This document shows, piece after piece, positions 8,883 to 17,605 of a stretch of DNA of 64,000 nt. Both the position numbers and the translations under genes were made by a program. The DNA comes from JAZKFT01 sp040386335 (lineage in GTDB: Bacteria > Bacteroidota > Bacteroidia > Chitinophagales > Chitinophagaceae), in NCBI GenBank assembly GCA_040386335.1, contig JAZKFT010000008.1:186001-250000 (forward strand), given 5' to 3'. The notes beneath the pieces were generated by a model, which made no database searches, was not told where the DNA came from, and was given only the letters and a program-made list of their open reading frames with translations. The stretch's first letter is position 1, and every line of letters begins with the position of its first letter.

Positions 8883-9712
8883 ACAGTTACGCTGGCTGGT
8901 GTATGAAATATGAGTGGGTTATGTTCATCGTTATTCAACGGGTCGCCAACTTTTAAATGCTGCAAATAGGCATCTGGTAAAATATTGGGTTCCCCGTTAA
9001 AGACATTTCCATCGGGCATATAGGCACAGGTCATAGCACGGCGAAATCCGCTGGTCATATTTGCATTGGCACCATGTACGGTTAGTCCGTTATGAAAAGA
9101 ACAACTGCCGGCTTTCATAGGTGCAGCCACAGGCGTTGCTTTCAGTAATCCGGGATAAATGTCAAAAACACCATCCATATTTTTACCGATCGTTATTTTA
9201 TCAAAACTGGTTTGCTTGTGCGATCCCGGGATAAAAAACAGGCAACCATTTTCTAATGTGGCATTATCCAATGCCACCCAGATGGAGATAGCATTACGGT
9301 CAGAAAAAGACCAGAAAGGTGTATCGAGATGCCAGGCTGTCGGATTGGCCCAAGGTCTTTTGATCAGCGCCTGGTCGTGCCAGATCCTGATGCCGTCGAC
9401 GCCGGCTAACTGTGCTGCCATTTTACCGATGCGATCATCCAGCATGATTTCTTTTACCTGTTCATTGGTCTGCCAGAGATTGAGTAGCTGGTCAAATACC
9501 TTCCCAAAATAATCTGCATCCTCATTGATACCGTCTGCCTCACCAATTTTGATGTCTTTGCCGGGAATTTTAATCCCGGCCCGTTCTTTTACGGCATTAT
9601 CAACCGCATTGCGCCAATGCTCCAGTTCATCGGGGTTAAGAAAATCGTCGATGACTACAAAGCCATTTTCCTGGTACGATTGAATTTGCGCATCGTTAAG
9701 CTGATGTTTCAT
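8879..9712 (-). CDS. Phytanoyl-CoA dioxygenase (PhyH) family protein
   Basis: Fe(II)/2-oxoglutarate-dependent dioxygenase of 277 aa. The facial triad is visible: AWHLDTPFW (His128, Asp130) and TVHGANAN (His213), with the 2-oxoglutarate Arg shortly after (GFRRAM, 224-225). The N-terminal IQSYQENGFVVIDDFL is typical for the family. It lacks a signal peptide. It is the first gene of the two-gene unit with the isomerase, upstream of the GH106/GH28 pair. The oxidised substrate is unknown; bacterial homologues act on very different small molecules. Confidence 0.88.
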   Translation of the reverse strand: MKHQLNDAQIQSYQENGFVVIDDFLNPDELEHWRNAVDNAVKERAGIKIPGKDIKIGEADGINEDADYFGKVFDQLLNLWQTNEQVKEIMLDDRIGKMAAQLAGVDGIRIWHDQALIKRPWANPTAWHLDTPFWSFSDRNAISIWVALDNATLENGCLFFIPGSHKQTSFDKITIGKNMDGVFDIYPGLLKATPVAAPMKAGSCSFHNGLTVHGANANMTSGFRRAMTCAYMPDGNVFNGEPNILPDAYLQHLKVGDPLNNDEHNPLIFHTPASVTV

Positions 9713-9961
9713 ATGGAAGCCGGTTAGGTATGTAAGATATATTTTTTATGAGAAAAGTCCGGTCTTTAAGCCCAGGGTAAAGCAAGGTGGGACCGGGCAA
9801 TCCCTTTTCCCGGTAAGTGGGGAAGAATTTTCCGTATTCAGGGCGTTTTTTTCTGGAAAAAAAACCGAAAAAATGCAAATTTCAGTTGGAAAAAGATATG
9901 GCACCATTTTTTAAAGGGGGTGGTAAATTAAACCATTCATTAAAATTAAAAACTACTTGTC

Positions 9962-10582
9962 ATGAACTTCAAAACAGTTTTAAAATCAGCTTTTTTATTG
10001 CCGGTAACCATCATTAGCCTATCGGCATGTAACGAGACCACAACCACTGAAACCAATAAAGATTCGCTCGATGTTAACGTAACCAGGGAAACCACTCCTC
10101 CTGTTGTCACTACTGAGCCTAAGGCGGACGTGTACATTACCGAAAAGCCCACCGATAAAGACGCAACATTTTTGCGCGACGCCTATGCCGGCGGGTTAAT
10201 TGAAATCCAGGCTGCAAAGGACGCCCAAACCCGGGCAACAACCGATCATGTTAAAGAGTTGGCAAACATGATTTTATCAGAACACCAGGCCGCGAATAAT
10301 AAAATCAAAGCCATGGCTACCGCAAAACAAGTTACACTTGACGACAACCTTACTGAGAAACAAAGGAAGGATCTCGAGAAATTGGCAAATGAGAAGAAGT
10401 ACGAAAAGCAATTTGCGGACGCAATGATGAAAGATCATAAAAAAGCCGTTGATCTTTTTGAAAAATTTGCTGTAGAAGCAACAGATGCCGATATCAAAGC
10501 CTTTGCTACAGCCACTTTGCCAGCGTTGCGTAAACACATGGATATGGCAACTGCCAGTAAAGACAAAATAAAAGATATGTAA
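9962..10582 (+). CDS. DUF4142 domain lipoprotein
   Basis: 206-aa lipoprotein with signal MNFKTVLKSAFLL and lipobox ISLSAC (Cys at ~22). A Thr/Glu-rich linker (to about residue 60) leads into a four-helix ferritin-like DUF4142 domain: ATFLRDAYAGGLIEIQAAKDAQ, then HVKELANMILSEHQAAN, DNLTEKQRKDLEKL and FAVEATDADIKAFATATLPALRKHM. Members are envelope proteins of unknown function, often stress-linked. It stands alone, divergent from the PhyH operon and convergent with the sigma factor gene. Confidence 0.9.
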   Translation: MNFKTVLKSAFLLPVTIISLSACNETTTTETNKDSLDVNVTRETTPPVVTTEPKADVYITEKPTDKDATFLRDAYAGGLIEIQAAKDAQTRATTDHVKELANMILSEHQAANNKIKAMATAKQVTLDDNLTEKQRKDLEKLANEKKYEKQFADAMMKDHKKAVDLFEKFAVEATDADIKAFATATLPALRKHMDMATASKDKIKDM

Positions 10583-10654
10583 CCTTCGTTCGGTTGTGAC
10601 TGTTAATAAAATGGTGAGCCATGCTGGTATAAAATCCGGCTTTGGTTCACCATT

Positions 10655-11902
10655 TTATTTTTTAGGAAAGCTCTGTGTCAGTTGGTCTATCCTGGTGGTA
10701 ATCATTTTTTTGTCGGCCTTTGTCCGGGCCAGCGCCAGGGATTTTTGCAGGTGCTTTAAGGCTGTGGAATTGTCAAAGTCTGTATATAGATGTGCGAGCA
10801 AAGAGAAGTACAGATGGTTGTCTGTAAGCTGAAGCTTTTCGGCTTCGGCTATGGCTTCCCCGCGGCTGTTGGCTTTGCTCAGCGCATAAGTCCGGTTCAG
10901 GGCGGCGATGGGGGAGTACTCTACCTGCAACAACTTATTATAGAGCTGCAGGATATTCTCCCATTTTTCTTTTGTGTCTTCCTTGCAAGTGTGCCAGTAG
11001 GCAATAGCGGCTTCAAGGTGGTATTTGGTGAGCTGTCTGCCCTGCGAAGCGAGGTTTAAATAATATTCGCCTTTGGCGATCAGTTCCATGTTCCAAAGGC
11101 TTTCGTCCTGTGCTTCGTAGAGCACAGTATCACCGTCAGAGTCGGTGCGGGCATCAAAACGCGACGAGTGAAAGCACATCAGTGATAGCAGTGCATTTGC
11201 CGCGGGGGTATTGGTGTTTTCATTTTCCAGCAGCATCAGGTTTAGGCGCATGGCTTCAACGCAAAGTTCTTTCCGAAGGGTGGTGTTTTGCGAAGCGGAA
11301 TAATAACCTTCGCTAAAAAGCAGGTATAATGTAGTTAGCACCGCTTCCAGCCTGCCCGATATGACAGCAGGTGCGGGGAGCTCAATCTGTATTTTTTCAG
11401 CCTTTAGTTTTTCTTTGGCCCTTACCAGCCGTTTATATACTGTGTCCTTATTGGTTAGAAAAGCATCTGCTATCTCTTCTGCACCAAACCCGCATAAAAT
11501 ACTGAGACAGAGGCTGATCTGTGATTCAGCAGAGATGGCGGGATGACAGATGGCAAACATCATTTGCAACTGGCTGTCATTAATATTCTCTTTAGACAGA
11601 TCAATTTCAGGTTCAGGTGCAGTAAGATCTGAAGGCCTAAGTGCTGAGGCTACTTTGCCGGTAAATAATTTTTGACGTCTTAAAAAGTCGATGGCTTTGT
11701 TTTTGGAAACCCTGTAAAGCCAGGCTGTGGGATTTGGCGGCAAGCCTTTTAATCCCCAGGTTTCAGCTGCCTGCAGAAAGGTATCGCTTACAATGTCTTC
11801 TGCAGTTTCAATATGTTCTATGCCAAACAGCTTGCAAAGCACCGCAGTTATTTTGGTGTATTCTGTCCTGAATAAATGGGGTAATAGTTGCGTTTCTTCC
11901 AT
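10655..11902 (-). CDS. ECF42-type RNA polymerase sigma factor (DUF6596, C-terminal TPR-like extension)
   Basis: Sigma factor of 415 aa, twice normal ECF size. Region 2 (about 10-75) has LFRTEYTKITAVLCKLFG..AEDIVSDTFLQA and PTAWLYRVSKNKAIDFLRRQ. Region 4 (about 120-180) has LSILCGFGAEEIADAFL and VYKRLVRAKEKL. The long C-terminal helical region contains the DUF6596 signature LYLLFSEGYY and TPR-like helices (ALNRTYALSKANSRGEAIAEAEKL). I start at the ATG at 11902 (MEETQLLPHLFR); the longer frame to 12040 has no sigma-like residues. ECF42 factors are characteristically encoded beside DGPF/YCII proteins, as here. These systems lack a classic anti-sigma factor and the extension is thought to control activity. 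Confidence 0.88.
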   Translation of the reverse strand: MEETQLLPHLFRTEYTKITAVLCKLFGIEHIETAEDIVSDTFLQAAETWGLKGLPPNPTAWLYRVSKNKAIDFLRRQKLFTGKVASALRPSDLTAPEPEIDLSKENINDSQLQMMFAICHPAISAESQISLCLSILCGFGAEEIADAFLTNKDTVYKRLVRAKEKLKAEKIQIELPAPAVISGRLEAVLTTLYLLFSEGYYSASQNTTLRKELCVEAMRLNLMLLENENTNTPAANALLSLMCFHSSRFDARTDSDGDTVLYEAQDESLWNMELIAKGEYYLNLASQGRQLTKYHLEAAIAYWHTCKEDTKEKWENILQLYNKLLQVEYSPIAALNRTYALSKANSRGEAIAEAEKLQLTDNHLYFSLLAHLYTDFDNSTALKHLQKSLALARTKADKKMITTRIDQLTQSFPKK

Positions 11903-12032
11903 GGGTGTAAATATAAACAAGAAGGATAGGAGCGCAGCCTGCCCTGACCTTTTCGGGGGATGGTCCCGGAAGTACCGATTAACACGGAATAAAATAATTG
12001 AATGCATCCTTCCAAACCCATTGCTACCAATG

Positions 12033-12082
12033 TGTGACAAAACTCTTGTGACAATTTAAATTGTCACAAGAGTTTTGTCACA
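12033..12082. promoter_or_regulatory. Perfect 50 bp palindrome with four TGTGACA half-sites
   Basis: Centre between 12057 and 12058 within ATTTAAAT; all 25 base pairs match. It contains TGTGACA twice in the left arm (12033, 12047; 14 bp apart) and its complement twice on the right. It lies 131-180 bp upstream of the sigma factor ATG and downstream of the DGPF gene. A second element with identical half-site geometry is at 31839-31890. It could be an operator or an inserted palindromic element. Confidence 0.6.
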
Positions 12083-12193
12083 AGAATTTTTTGAACACCT
12101 GATTTGGAATTCACCCAATGGCCGATAGAGCGGATAAGAATCAGCAGGCAGCATTTTTTCTGTTTTCCAAGCTGTTATCCTCCAGGTGGAAAA

Positions 12194-12538
12194 CTACATC
12201 GGTATAATCTCACGCACCTCTACACTGCCTCCGACAAATAGGATGGGGCAACCTTTGGAAAGTTCCGTCGCTTCTTCCAGTGAATCAGCCTTAATAATGG
12301 TATAGCCGCCAACAGCTTCTTTGGTTTCTACATACGGGCCATCGGTAACCAGGCTACCCGGTTTTAGCACCTTGCCAGCTGACTGTAAACGGTTACCAGC
12401 AGTAACCAGTTTGTTTTGCGCAGCAATGCTGCCGATCCAATCCTGCCAGGGTTTCATCATCGCTTGTATTTGTTCAGGGCTCATCGGAAGGCTTTCCCCG
12501 GCCGGTTCCTGGCGGAAGATCAATAGGAATTCGTTCAT
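12194..12538 (-). CDS. YCII/DGPF-domain protein (ECF42 partner)
   Basis: 114-aa YCII-related protein with the DGPF signature in SLVTDGPYVETKEAVGGYTI, preceded by WQDWIGSIAAQNKLVTAGNRL and followed by SLEEATELSKGCP and VEVREI. Such proteins are encoded next to ECF42 sigma factors and are regulated by them; their biochemical role is unknown. The gene ends ~290 bp upstream of the sigma factor start with the palindrome between them. Only 23 bp separate it from the upstream VOC gene, so VOC and DGPF are probably one transcript. Confidence 0.9.
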   Translation of the reverse strand: MNEFLLIFRQEPAGESLPMSPEQIQAMMKPWQDWIGSIAAQNKLVTAGNRLQSAGKVLKPGSLVTDGPYVETKEAVGGYTIIKADSLEEATELSKGCPILFVGGSVEVREIIPM

Positions 12539-12561
12539 AAACGGTTTGGTGGGTTTTTGAA

Positions 12562-12945
12562 TTAATTATTGGAATGTAATGCCACGGTGTTTCCTTCCGT
12601 ATCGGTGAAGAATGCCATATGCCCGATCTCATCGCTGATCTTTGTTTTGGGCATCAATACCGCACCGCCCGCTGCAGCTACTTTGGAAAGGGCGCCGTTC
12701 AGATCGGGATTTCCGTTCAGGTAAATTTTAGCCCCGTCGGCATTGGGTTTGTGCATAGGCCCCTGCACCAGGCTTCCTGAGACTTTACCATTCAAATTTT
12801 CCCAGGGGAAAAAGGCCATCTGCATACCCATCATTTCCTGCTGTTCCATTTGAATGGTAAAAATGGTTTCGTAAAATGTTTTGGCCCGGCTGATGTCTGC
12901 TGCGGGAATCTCAAACCAGTTGAGAGCGTTTTCTTGTGTTGTCAT
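12562..12945 (-). CDS. VOC family protein (glyoxalase/bleomycin-resistance fold)
   Basis: 127-aa single VOC protein: LNWFEIPAADISRAKTFYETIF at the N-terminus, FPWENLNGKVSGSLVQG in the middle, and AGGAVLMPKTKISDEIGHMAFFTDTEGNTVALH at the end. The metal ligands expected at HMAFF and at the C-terminal Glu region are only partly visible, so it may not be an enzyme. It is probably the first gene of the VOC-DGPF transcript. VOC genes often accompany ECF42/DGPF loci, which suggests a common stress regulon. Confidence 0.88.
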   Translation of the reverse strand: MTTQENALNWFEIPAADISRAKTFYETIFTIQMEQQEMMGMQMAFFPWENLNGKVSGSLVQGPMHKPNADGAKIYLNGNPDLNGALSKVAAAGGAVLMPKTKISDEIGHMAFFTDTEGNTVALHSNN

Positions 12946-13032
12946 CTTGTGGTGTTTTTTTATTTAATAATTAAAATACACCTGCACAACGAACCACATT
13001 TGTAAGATTGGACAAAACCGGAAAACTATTTT

Positions 13033-13569
13033 TTAATGACCCGGGCCGGGAATGGCTATCACCAGAATTTTTACGGTAACATGTAATTGGCCAAGGTGGC
13101 GCATAGTATGTTCTGCGCCGTGCACCAATAAACCGATAACCGTTGAGGGCAGTTGCTTTCGGCCCACGCCCCTGAAATCCGTCAGCGTACTTTCGGTGGT
13201 TTGCTGCAACTGCAGCAATGCAATATCCACCTGCCTGTTAAACCTGTCTTGTAAATCGTGCACTGAAAGAGCGGGGTTGGGGTGCACATCTTCCGTATGA
13301 AGGGCGTCCATTTGATCTTCGTTTAATGCCTCGCCCCGGGCATATGTAAATACCCTGTCAATCACCCCGCTGAGGTGCTGCAAATGAAAGCCTGGCGACG
13401 CTAACCCTGCAGGCTTTTTCCACAATAAGGCATCCGGAAAATCAACCAGCAAGGCAGCTAATTCTTCCCTTGCCTGCAATAATGCATGGGCCACGGGTTG
13501 CAATAGTGGCGGTATATTGGGCAAAGGCCCGCGTTGCCAAACTTCCAGGGCCGGTACTGTTGGTTCCAT
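13033..13569 (-). CDS. DinB family protein
   Basis: 178-aa four-helix-bundle protein of the DinB/YfiT metal-binding superfamily. Three histidines lie in the expected places: GFHLQHLSGVIDRV in helix 2, DVHPNP between, and LLVHGAEHTMRHLGQLHVTVK in helix 4, where VHGAEHTMRHLGQ is diagnostic. Possibly a thiol-dependent S-transferase; the substrate is not deducible. It lies 87 bp upstream of the VOC gene in the same direction and may belong to the same sigma-controlled locus. Confidence 0.85.
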   Translation of the reverse strand: MEPTVPALEVWQRGPLPNIPPLLQPVAHALLQAREELAALLVDFPDALLWKKPAGLASPGFHLQHLSGVIDRVFTYARGEALNEDQMDALHTEDVHPNPALSVHDLQDRFNRQVDIALLQLQQTTESTLTDFRGVGRKQLPSTVIGLLVHGAEHTMRHLGQLHVTVKILVIAIPGPGH

Positions 13570-13663
13570 ATTTTATGTTTTACAGGATTGCAAATTACAA
13601 GTATCGGTGTTGATTTATCGTTTCCAGCCCAACCCGATTTCTAACCTTTTAACAAACATTCCA

Positions 13664-13692
13664 TTGTTCAAAACACGGGCCACCTATTTTTG
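13664..13692 (+). promoter_or_regulatory. Predicted promoter of the M16 protease gene
   Basis: TATTTTTG at 13685-13692 fits TAnnTTTG exactly, with TTG at 13664-13666, 18 bp upstream. The ATG at 13710 follows after 17 bp, so the 5' leader is very short. This is the clearest Bacteroidota-type promoter in the window. Confidence 0.7.
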
Positions 13693-13709
13693 CCGAAACT
13701 TTTTAAAAC

Positions 13710-16700
13710 ATGAATTTTTTCAAACGCATTGTGCTGGTACCACTGTTGTTGGTATATGTGCTTGTTAGCAACGCCCAGTTAAATCTTAACGAGCCTATGC
13801 CGGTCGACCCGAAGGTGAAAATCGGGAAGTTATCCAATGGACTTACCTACTATATCCGGCAAAATAAAAAGCCCGAACAAAAAGTGGAACTCCGCCTGGT
13901 AGTAAATACCGGTTCTATTATGGAAGACGACGACCAGCAAGGCCTGGCACATATGGCCGAGCACATGGCTTTTAACGGTACCAAAAATTTTAAAAAGAAT
14001 GATATCGTTTCTTTTTTGCAAAAGATAGGTGTGGGCTTTGGCGCTGACCTGAATGCCTATACCAGTTTTGACGAAACAGTGTACATTCTCCCCATCCCCA
14101 CCGATAAGCCCGATAATCTTGAAAAAGGTTTCCAGGTATTGGAAGACTGGGCGCACCAGGTGTCGTACCTCGATGAAGATATCGAAGGCGAACGTGCGAT
14201 CATACTGGAAGAAAGCCGCCTCGGTAAAGGTGCGCAAGACAGGATGTTTAAAAAACTATACCCCAAGCTTTTTGCTGGCAGCAAATATGCCAACAGGCTG
14301 CCGATCGGTATTGATAGCATCATCAAGGGCTTTAAACCGGATGCCATCCGCCGCTTTTACAGGGACTGGTACCGCCCGGACCTGATGGCAGTTATGGTAG
14401 TTGGTGATATAGACCCGGCCAAAGCTGAGGAAATGGTAAAAAAGCATTTTGCTGGCCTTACAAATCCTGCGACAGAGCGGCCACGCGATTTTGTGAAAAT
14501 TCCGCCGTATGCCACCACAGATGCGATCATTGTAACAGATAAGGAAGCCACGCAAAATGTCATGTTTTTGCAAAATAGCCCCCGCTTATCAACTCCGTCT
14601 ACCACTATTGGAGGGTATAAAAAAGACATCGTTAAGAATATTTTTGTAGCAGTTGCCAACCAACGTTTGCAGGAACTTACCCAAAAAGAAAATCCGCCAT
14701 TTGTATTTGCCGGTGTAGATTTTGGCGAGTTTGTACGTGGGCACGAATCTTTTGGTGCTACCGTAGCAAGCGGCACTGGCGATCCTAAAAAATCACTGGC
14801 GGCTGCATTGGAAGAAGTAGAACGTATCAAACGTTTTGGTGTAACGCAGAGTGAACTGGACAGGGCCAAGAAATCGGTGATGGCCAATATGGAGAGTGCA
14901 TTTAAAGAGAAAGACAAAACCGAATCAGGCGTTTACGTAGAAGAATACATCCGCAATTTTCTTTCACAGGAAGCGATGCCCGGCATCACCAAAGAGTTTG
15001 AATACTATAATGCATTGATACCAGCTATTACCCTGCAGGAAGTGAACGCCGTTGCGAACGATCTGCAAACCGATTCTCACTATATGCTGGCTTTAACCGG
15101 ATCAGAAAAATCGGCTGCCAGTTTCCCCAGCGCATCAGATTTATTGGCTACGGTAACGACTGTGGTCAATAATAAGGATATCAAAGCCTATGAAGAAAAA
15201 GCAATAGCATCTTCTCTTTTAGACAAATTACCAAAGCCGGGTAAAGTGGTAAAAGAAACTGTGAACGCCGCTTTGAAAACCAAAACCTGGACGCTTAGCA
15301 ACGGAGTTGAGGTGACCATTAAGAAAACAGATTTTAAAAATGACGAAATTTTATTGGGTGCAAGACGTGCAGGCGGATTGGGTAACTATGGCCTGGCCGA
15401 TAAATACAACGCACAATACGCATCTACAGTAGTGGCCACAATGGGCTATGGTAATTTCAGCCCTACTGATCTTCAAAAAGTATTGGCAGGAAAAGTAGCC
15501 AGTGTTACCGCTAATATGGGTCCCAATTCGGACAATTTCAGTGGCAGCAGCAGTGTGAAGGATGCTGAAACCATGTTCCAGCTTTTATACCTGAATGCTA
15601 CTGCACCCCGCCTCGATACGGCTTTATACAAATCGCTGGCACAAAGAGCCAGGGCGCAAATGGCCTTTATGATGGCGAACCCGCAAACAGCATTTACCGA
15701 TACGCTCAACAAAGTTCTGTACGACCGTAACCCCATGGCTCCGGAAGTGCCAAGGCCTGAGATCTTTGATAAAATAAACGTGAACAGGGCGCTGGCTATT
15801 TTCAAAGAGCGTTTTGGCGACATGACCGGTATGCATTTTGCCATCGTAGGCAATTACGACGAAAAGGCTTTGAAAAAGCTGGTTGAAACCTATGTAGCCA
15901 GCCTGCCGGCAAGTGGTAAAAAATTCACCTGGAAAGACAATGGCGTTCGCCCGGTAAAAGGGAAAGTGAACCTGAACTTTAATAAGGGTGAAGCAGATAA
16001 AAGCCAGATCGTATCGATACATACCGGTGAGCTTCCATATAGCGAAGACATGGAATTAAAAGCAGACGCCATCAGCGAAATTCTCAACATCCGTATTATT
16101 GAAGAGTTGCGTGAAAAGATCCAGGGCATATACGGTGGCGGTATGAGTGGCACACTGCGTAAGATTCCTTACCCAAGCTATACATTCCGTATTACCCTGC
16201 CTACCGGTCCGGAAAAAATTGACACATTGCTATACGCGATGAATGCAGAGATCGCCGCCATAAAAAAAGATGGTCCTTCAAAAGAAAACCTGGATAAGGT
16301 GAAACAACAATGGCTTGAGCAGAATAAAGAAGCCATGAAGCAAAATGGCACCTGGCTGAATGAAATACTGGAAGTGAAATTCCCGGGCACCGACGTGAAG
16401 CGTTTCCTGGAATACGAGAAATATGTAAATGCCCTGACGCCAAAACAGGTACAGGATGCAGCCAATGTTTTGCTCAATGGTAAGAATGTGGTCACTGCCG
16501 TTCTTCGCCCGGACGCGAAAGCAAACAATGCCAACACAAGCACTACGCCCACCAAGGCAGCTCCTAAATTAATCGGTGACCGCAAGGTGGATGTTCAGAA
16601 ACTGCTGGAATTGCCGGATGCTGCATTTACTGTTGATGTGTACGATAATGGCGATATAGACGGCGACATCATCACCCTCTATTATAATGGTCAGCAGGTA

Positions 16701-16919
16701 CTCAGCAAGCAGCCGCTTACTGATAAACCGGTGAGCATTAAACTGATGATAGACGATAAAAAGGACAAGAACGAACTGGTAATGTTTGCCGATAACCTTG
16801 GCAGCACGCCGCCCAACACAGCCCTGGCCATTATCACCAGCGGTGGACAGCGCTTTGAAGTACGCATCAGCAGCGACACCACGCAGAGCGGTTCTATTCA
16901 GTTGAAAGTGAAGAAATAG
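13710..16919 (+). CDS. M16 family zinc metallopeptidase (pitrilysin-like)
   Basis: Exported zinc protease of 1069 aa with a signal peptide (VYVLVSNAQ). The inverted zinc motif HxxEH is intact: HMAEH at residues 81-85, with the third ligand in GERAIILEE (Glu161), 76 residues on. It shows the full double M16 arrangement: two N-terminal homology domains, then a second, inactive half from about residue 540 (TWTLSNGVEVTIKKTDFK). The Arg/Tyr-type substrate-binding segment of the second half appears in RIIEELREKIQGIYGGGMSG. The C-terminal ~100 residues (DRKVDVQKLLELPDAAFTVDVYDNGDIDGD..) form an extra beta domain not usual for the family. Expressed alone from its own promoter; a 66 bp repeat array follows directly. 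Confidence 0.93.
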   Translation: MNFFKRIVLVPLLLVYVLVSNAQLNLNEPMPVDPKVKIGKLSNGLTYYIRQNKKPEQKVELRLVVNTGSIMEDDDQQGLAHMAEHMAFNGTKNFKKNDIVSFLQKIGVGFGADLNAYTSFDETVYILPIPTDKPDNLEKGFQVLEDWAHQVSYLDEDIEGERAIILEESRLGKGAQDRMFKKLYPKLFAGSKYANRLPIGIDSIIKGFKPDAIRRFYRDWYRPDLMAVMVVGDIDPAKAEEMVKKHFAGLTNPATERPRDFVKIPPYATTDAIIVTDKEATQNVMFLQNSPRLSTPSTTIGGYKKDIVKNIFVAVANQRLQELTQKENPPFVFAGVDFGEFVRGHESFGATVASGTGDPKKSLAAALEEVERIKRFGVTQSELDRAKKSVMANMESAFKEKDKTESGVYVEEYIRNFLSQEAMPGITKEFEYYNALIPAITLQEVNAVANDLQTDSHYMLALTGSEKSAASFPSASDLLATVTTVVNNKDIKAYEEKAIASSLLDKLPKPGKVVKETVNAALKTKTWTLSNGVEVTIKKTDFKNDEILLGARRAGGLGNYGLADKYNAQYASTVVATMGYGNFSPTDLQKVLAGKVASVTANMGPNSDNFSGSSSVKDAETMFQLLYLNATAPRLDTALYKSLAQRARAQMAFMMANPQTAFTDTLNKVLYDRNPMAPEVPRPEIFDKINVNRALAIFKERFGDMTGMHFAIVGNYDEKALKKLVETYVASLPASGKKFTWKDNGVRPVKGKVNLNFNKGEADKSQIVSIHTGELPYSEDMELKADAISEILNIRIIEELREKIQGIYGGGMSGTLRKIPYPSYTFRITLPTGPEKIDTLLYAMNAEIAAIKKDGPSKENLDKVKQQWLEQNKEAMKQNGTWLNEILEVKFPGTDVKRFLEYEKYVNALTPKQVQDAANVLLNGKNVVTAVLRPDAKANNANTSTTPTKAAPKLIGDRKVDVQKLLELPDAAFTVDVYDNGDIDGDIITLYYNGQQVLSKQPLTDKPVSIKLMIDDKKDKNELVMFADNLGSTPPNTALAIITSGGQRFEVRISSDTTQSGSIQLKVKK

Positions 16920-16952
16920 GGGTTAGGGATTGGGGATTGGGGATTAGGGCTT
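16919..16952 (+). repeat. G-rich tract directly after the M16 stop codon
   Basis: Five runs of 3-4 G separated by TTA, ATT or ATTA loops begin at the last base of the TAG codon. The transcribed strand order would put a quadruplex-capable sequence at the 3' end of the protease mRNA. It is complementary in word content to the C-rich part of the 66 bp repeats that follow. Confidence 0.65.
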
Positions 16953-16973
16953 AGGTCGGATCAGGATTACTAT

Positions 16974-17237
16974 GGAACATTTGAAGCAGTAAAAAATATT
17001 CACAACCAATCCCTAACCCCCAATCCCTAATCCCTAAACGGAACATTTGCAGCGGTAAAAAATATTCACAACCAATCCCTAACCCCCAATCCCTAATCCC
17101 TAAACGGAACATTTGCAGCGGTAAAAAATATTCACAACCAATCCCTAACCCCCAATCCCTAATCCCTAAACGGAACATTTGCAGCGGTAAAAAATATTCA
17201 CAACCAATCCCTAATCCCCAATCTCTAATCCCTAAAT
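16974..17237. repeat. 66 bp tandem repeat, four copies
   Basis: Copies begin at 16974, 17040, 17106 and 17172. Each has two halves: a non-repetitive 33 bp part starting GGAACATTTGCAGCGG and a C-rich part built of CCCTAA/CCCCAA heptamer-like words. The middle copies are nearly identical; the first (GAAGCAG variant) and last (CCCTAATCCCC variant) differ slightly. The 66 bp unit is a multiple of three, so the minus strand has an open frame of 22-residue repeats; I regard that as incidental. The array occupies most of the 341 bp gap between the M16 gene and the acidic-protein gene. Confidence 0.9.
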
Positions 17238-17260
17238 TGCATCACTAAACTTTTTATACT

Positions 17261-17563
17261 ATGGCAACATACAATGATTTAGAAACCGATAAGTACTACC
17301 TCATTAAAGAGCAGGAGGATGATGAGGTGGACCTGATTTATGTATTGATGGAGACCGCCAATACCGTTTTTTTAGAAGTAGAAGATGGTGATGATACGCT
17401 GGTTTGGAAAAAGAAATCAGCGTCCATTTTCGAAATTGTGGATGAACTTACGGAAGACCAGGCTGAGCTGTACGAAAGCATTGCCTACGACGATGAAGAT
17501 GATGACGACGACCTTTGGGATGAAGACGATGAGGATAATGGTGTGATACCCATTCACAACTGA
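17261..17563 (+). CDS. Hypothetical small, highly acidic protein
   Basis: 100 aa, no signal peptide or membrane segment. The first ~70 residues (MATYNDLETDKYYLIKEQED and onward, with DLIYVLMETANTVFLEVEDG) look like a small folded domain. The tail is almost pure Asp/Glu (YDDEDDDDDLWDEDDEDNG). I cannot assign a family. It begins just after the repeat array and is followed by a strong terminator, so it forms a single-gene unit. The acidic tail suggests binding to basic partners or nucleic-acid mimicry, which is speculation. Confidence 0.8.
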   Translation: MATYNDLETDKYYLIKEQEDDEVDLIYVLMETANTVFLEVEDGDDTLVWKKKSASIFEIVDELTEDQAELYESIAYDDEDDDDDLWDEDDEDNGVIPIHN

Positions 17564-17573
17564 AATTAATAAT

Positions 17574-17605
17574 AAACCCCGCCCTTTTTGGCGGGGTTTT
17601 CTTTT
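17574..17605 (+). terminator. Rho-independent terminator after the acidic-protein gene
   Basis: Perfect 7 bp GC stem CCCCGCC/GGCGGGG with a CTTTTT loop, followed by TTTTCTTTT. It lies 11 bp beyond the stop codon. Confidence 0.9.

Noticed and set aside
14357..14917. Minus-strand frames opposite the M16 protease, up to 186 codons
   Set aside because: Serine-rich shadow frames of a highly conserved protease; no domain or start context.
16951..17178. Minus-strand frame of 22-residue repeats (MFRLGIRDWGLGIG units)
   Set aside because: Translation of the 66 bp tandem repeat, whose length is a multiple of three; no promoter or flanking domain.
16974..17237. CRISPR array
   Set aside because: Repeats are contiguous 66 bp units without unique spacers and no cas genes are near.
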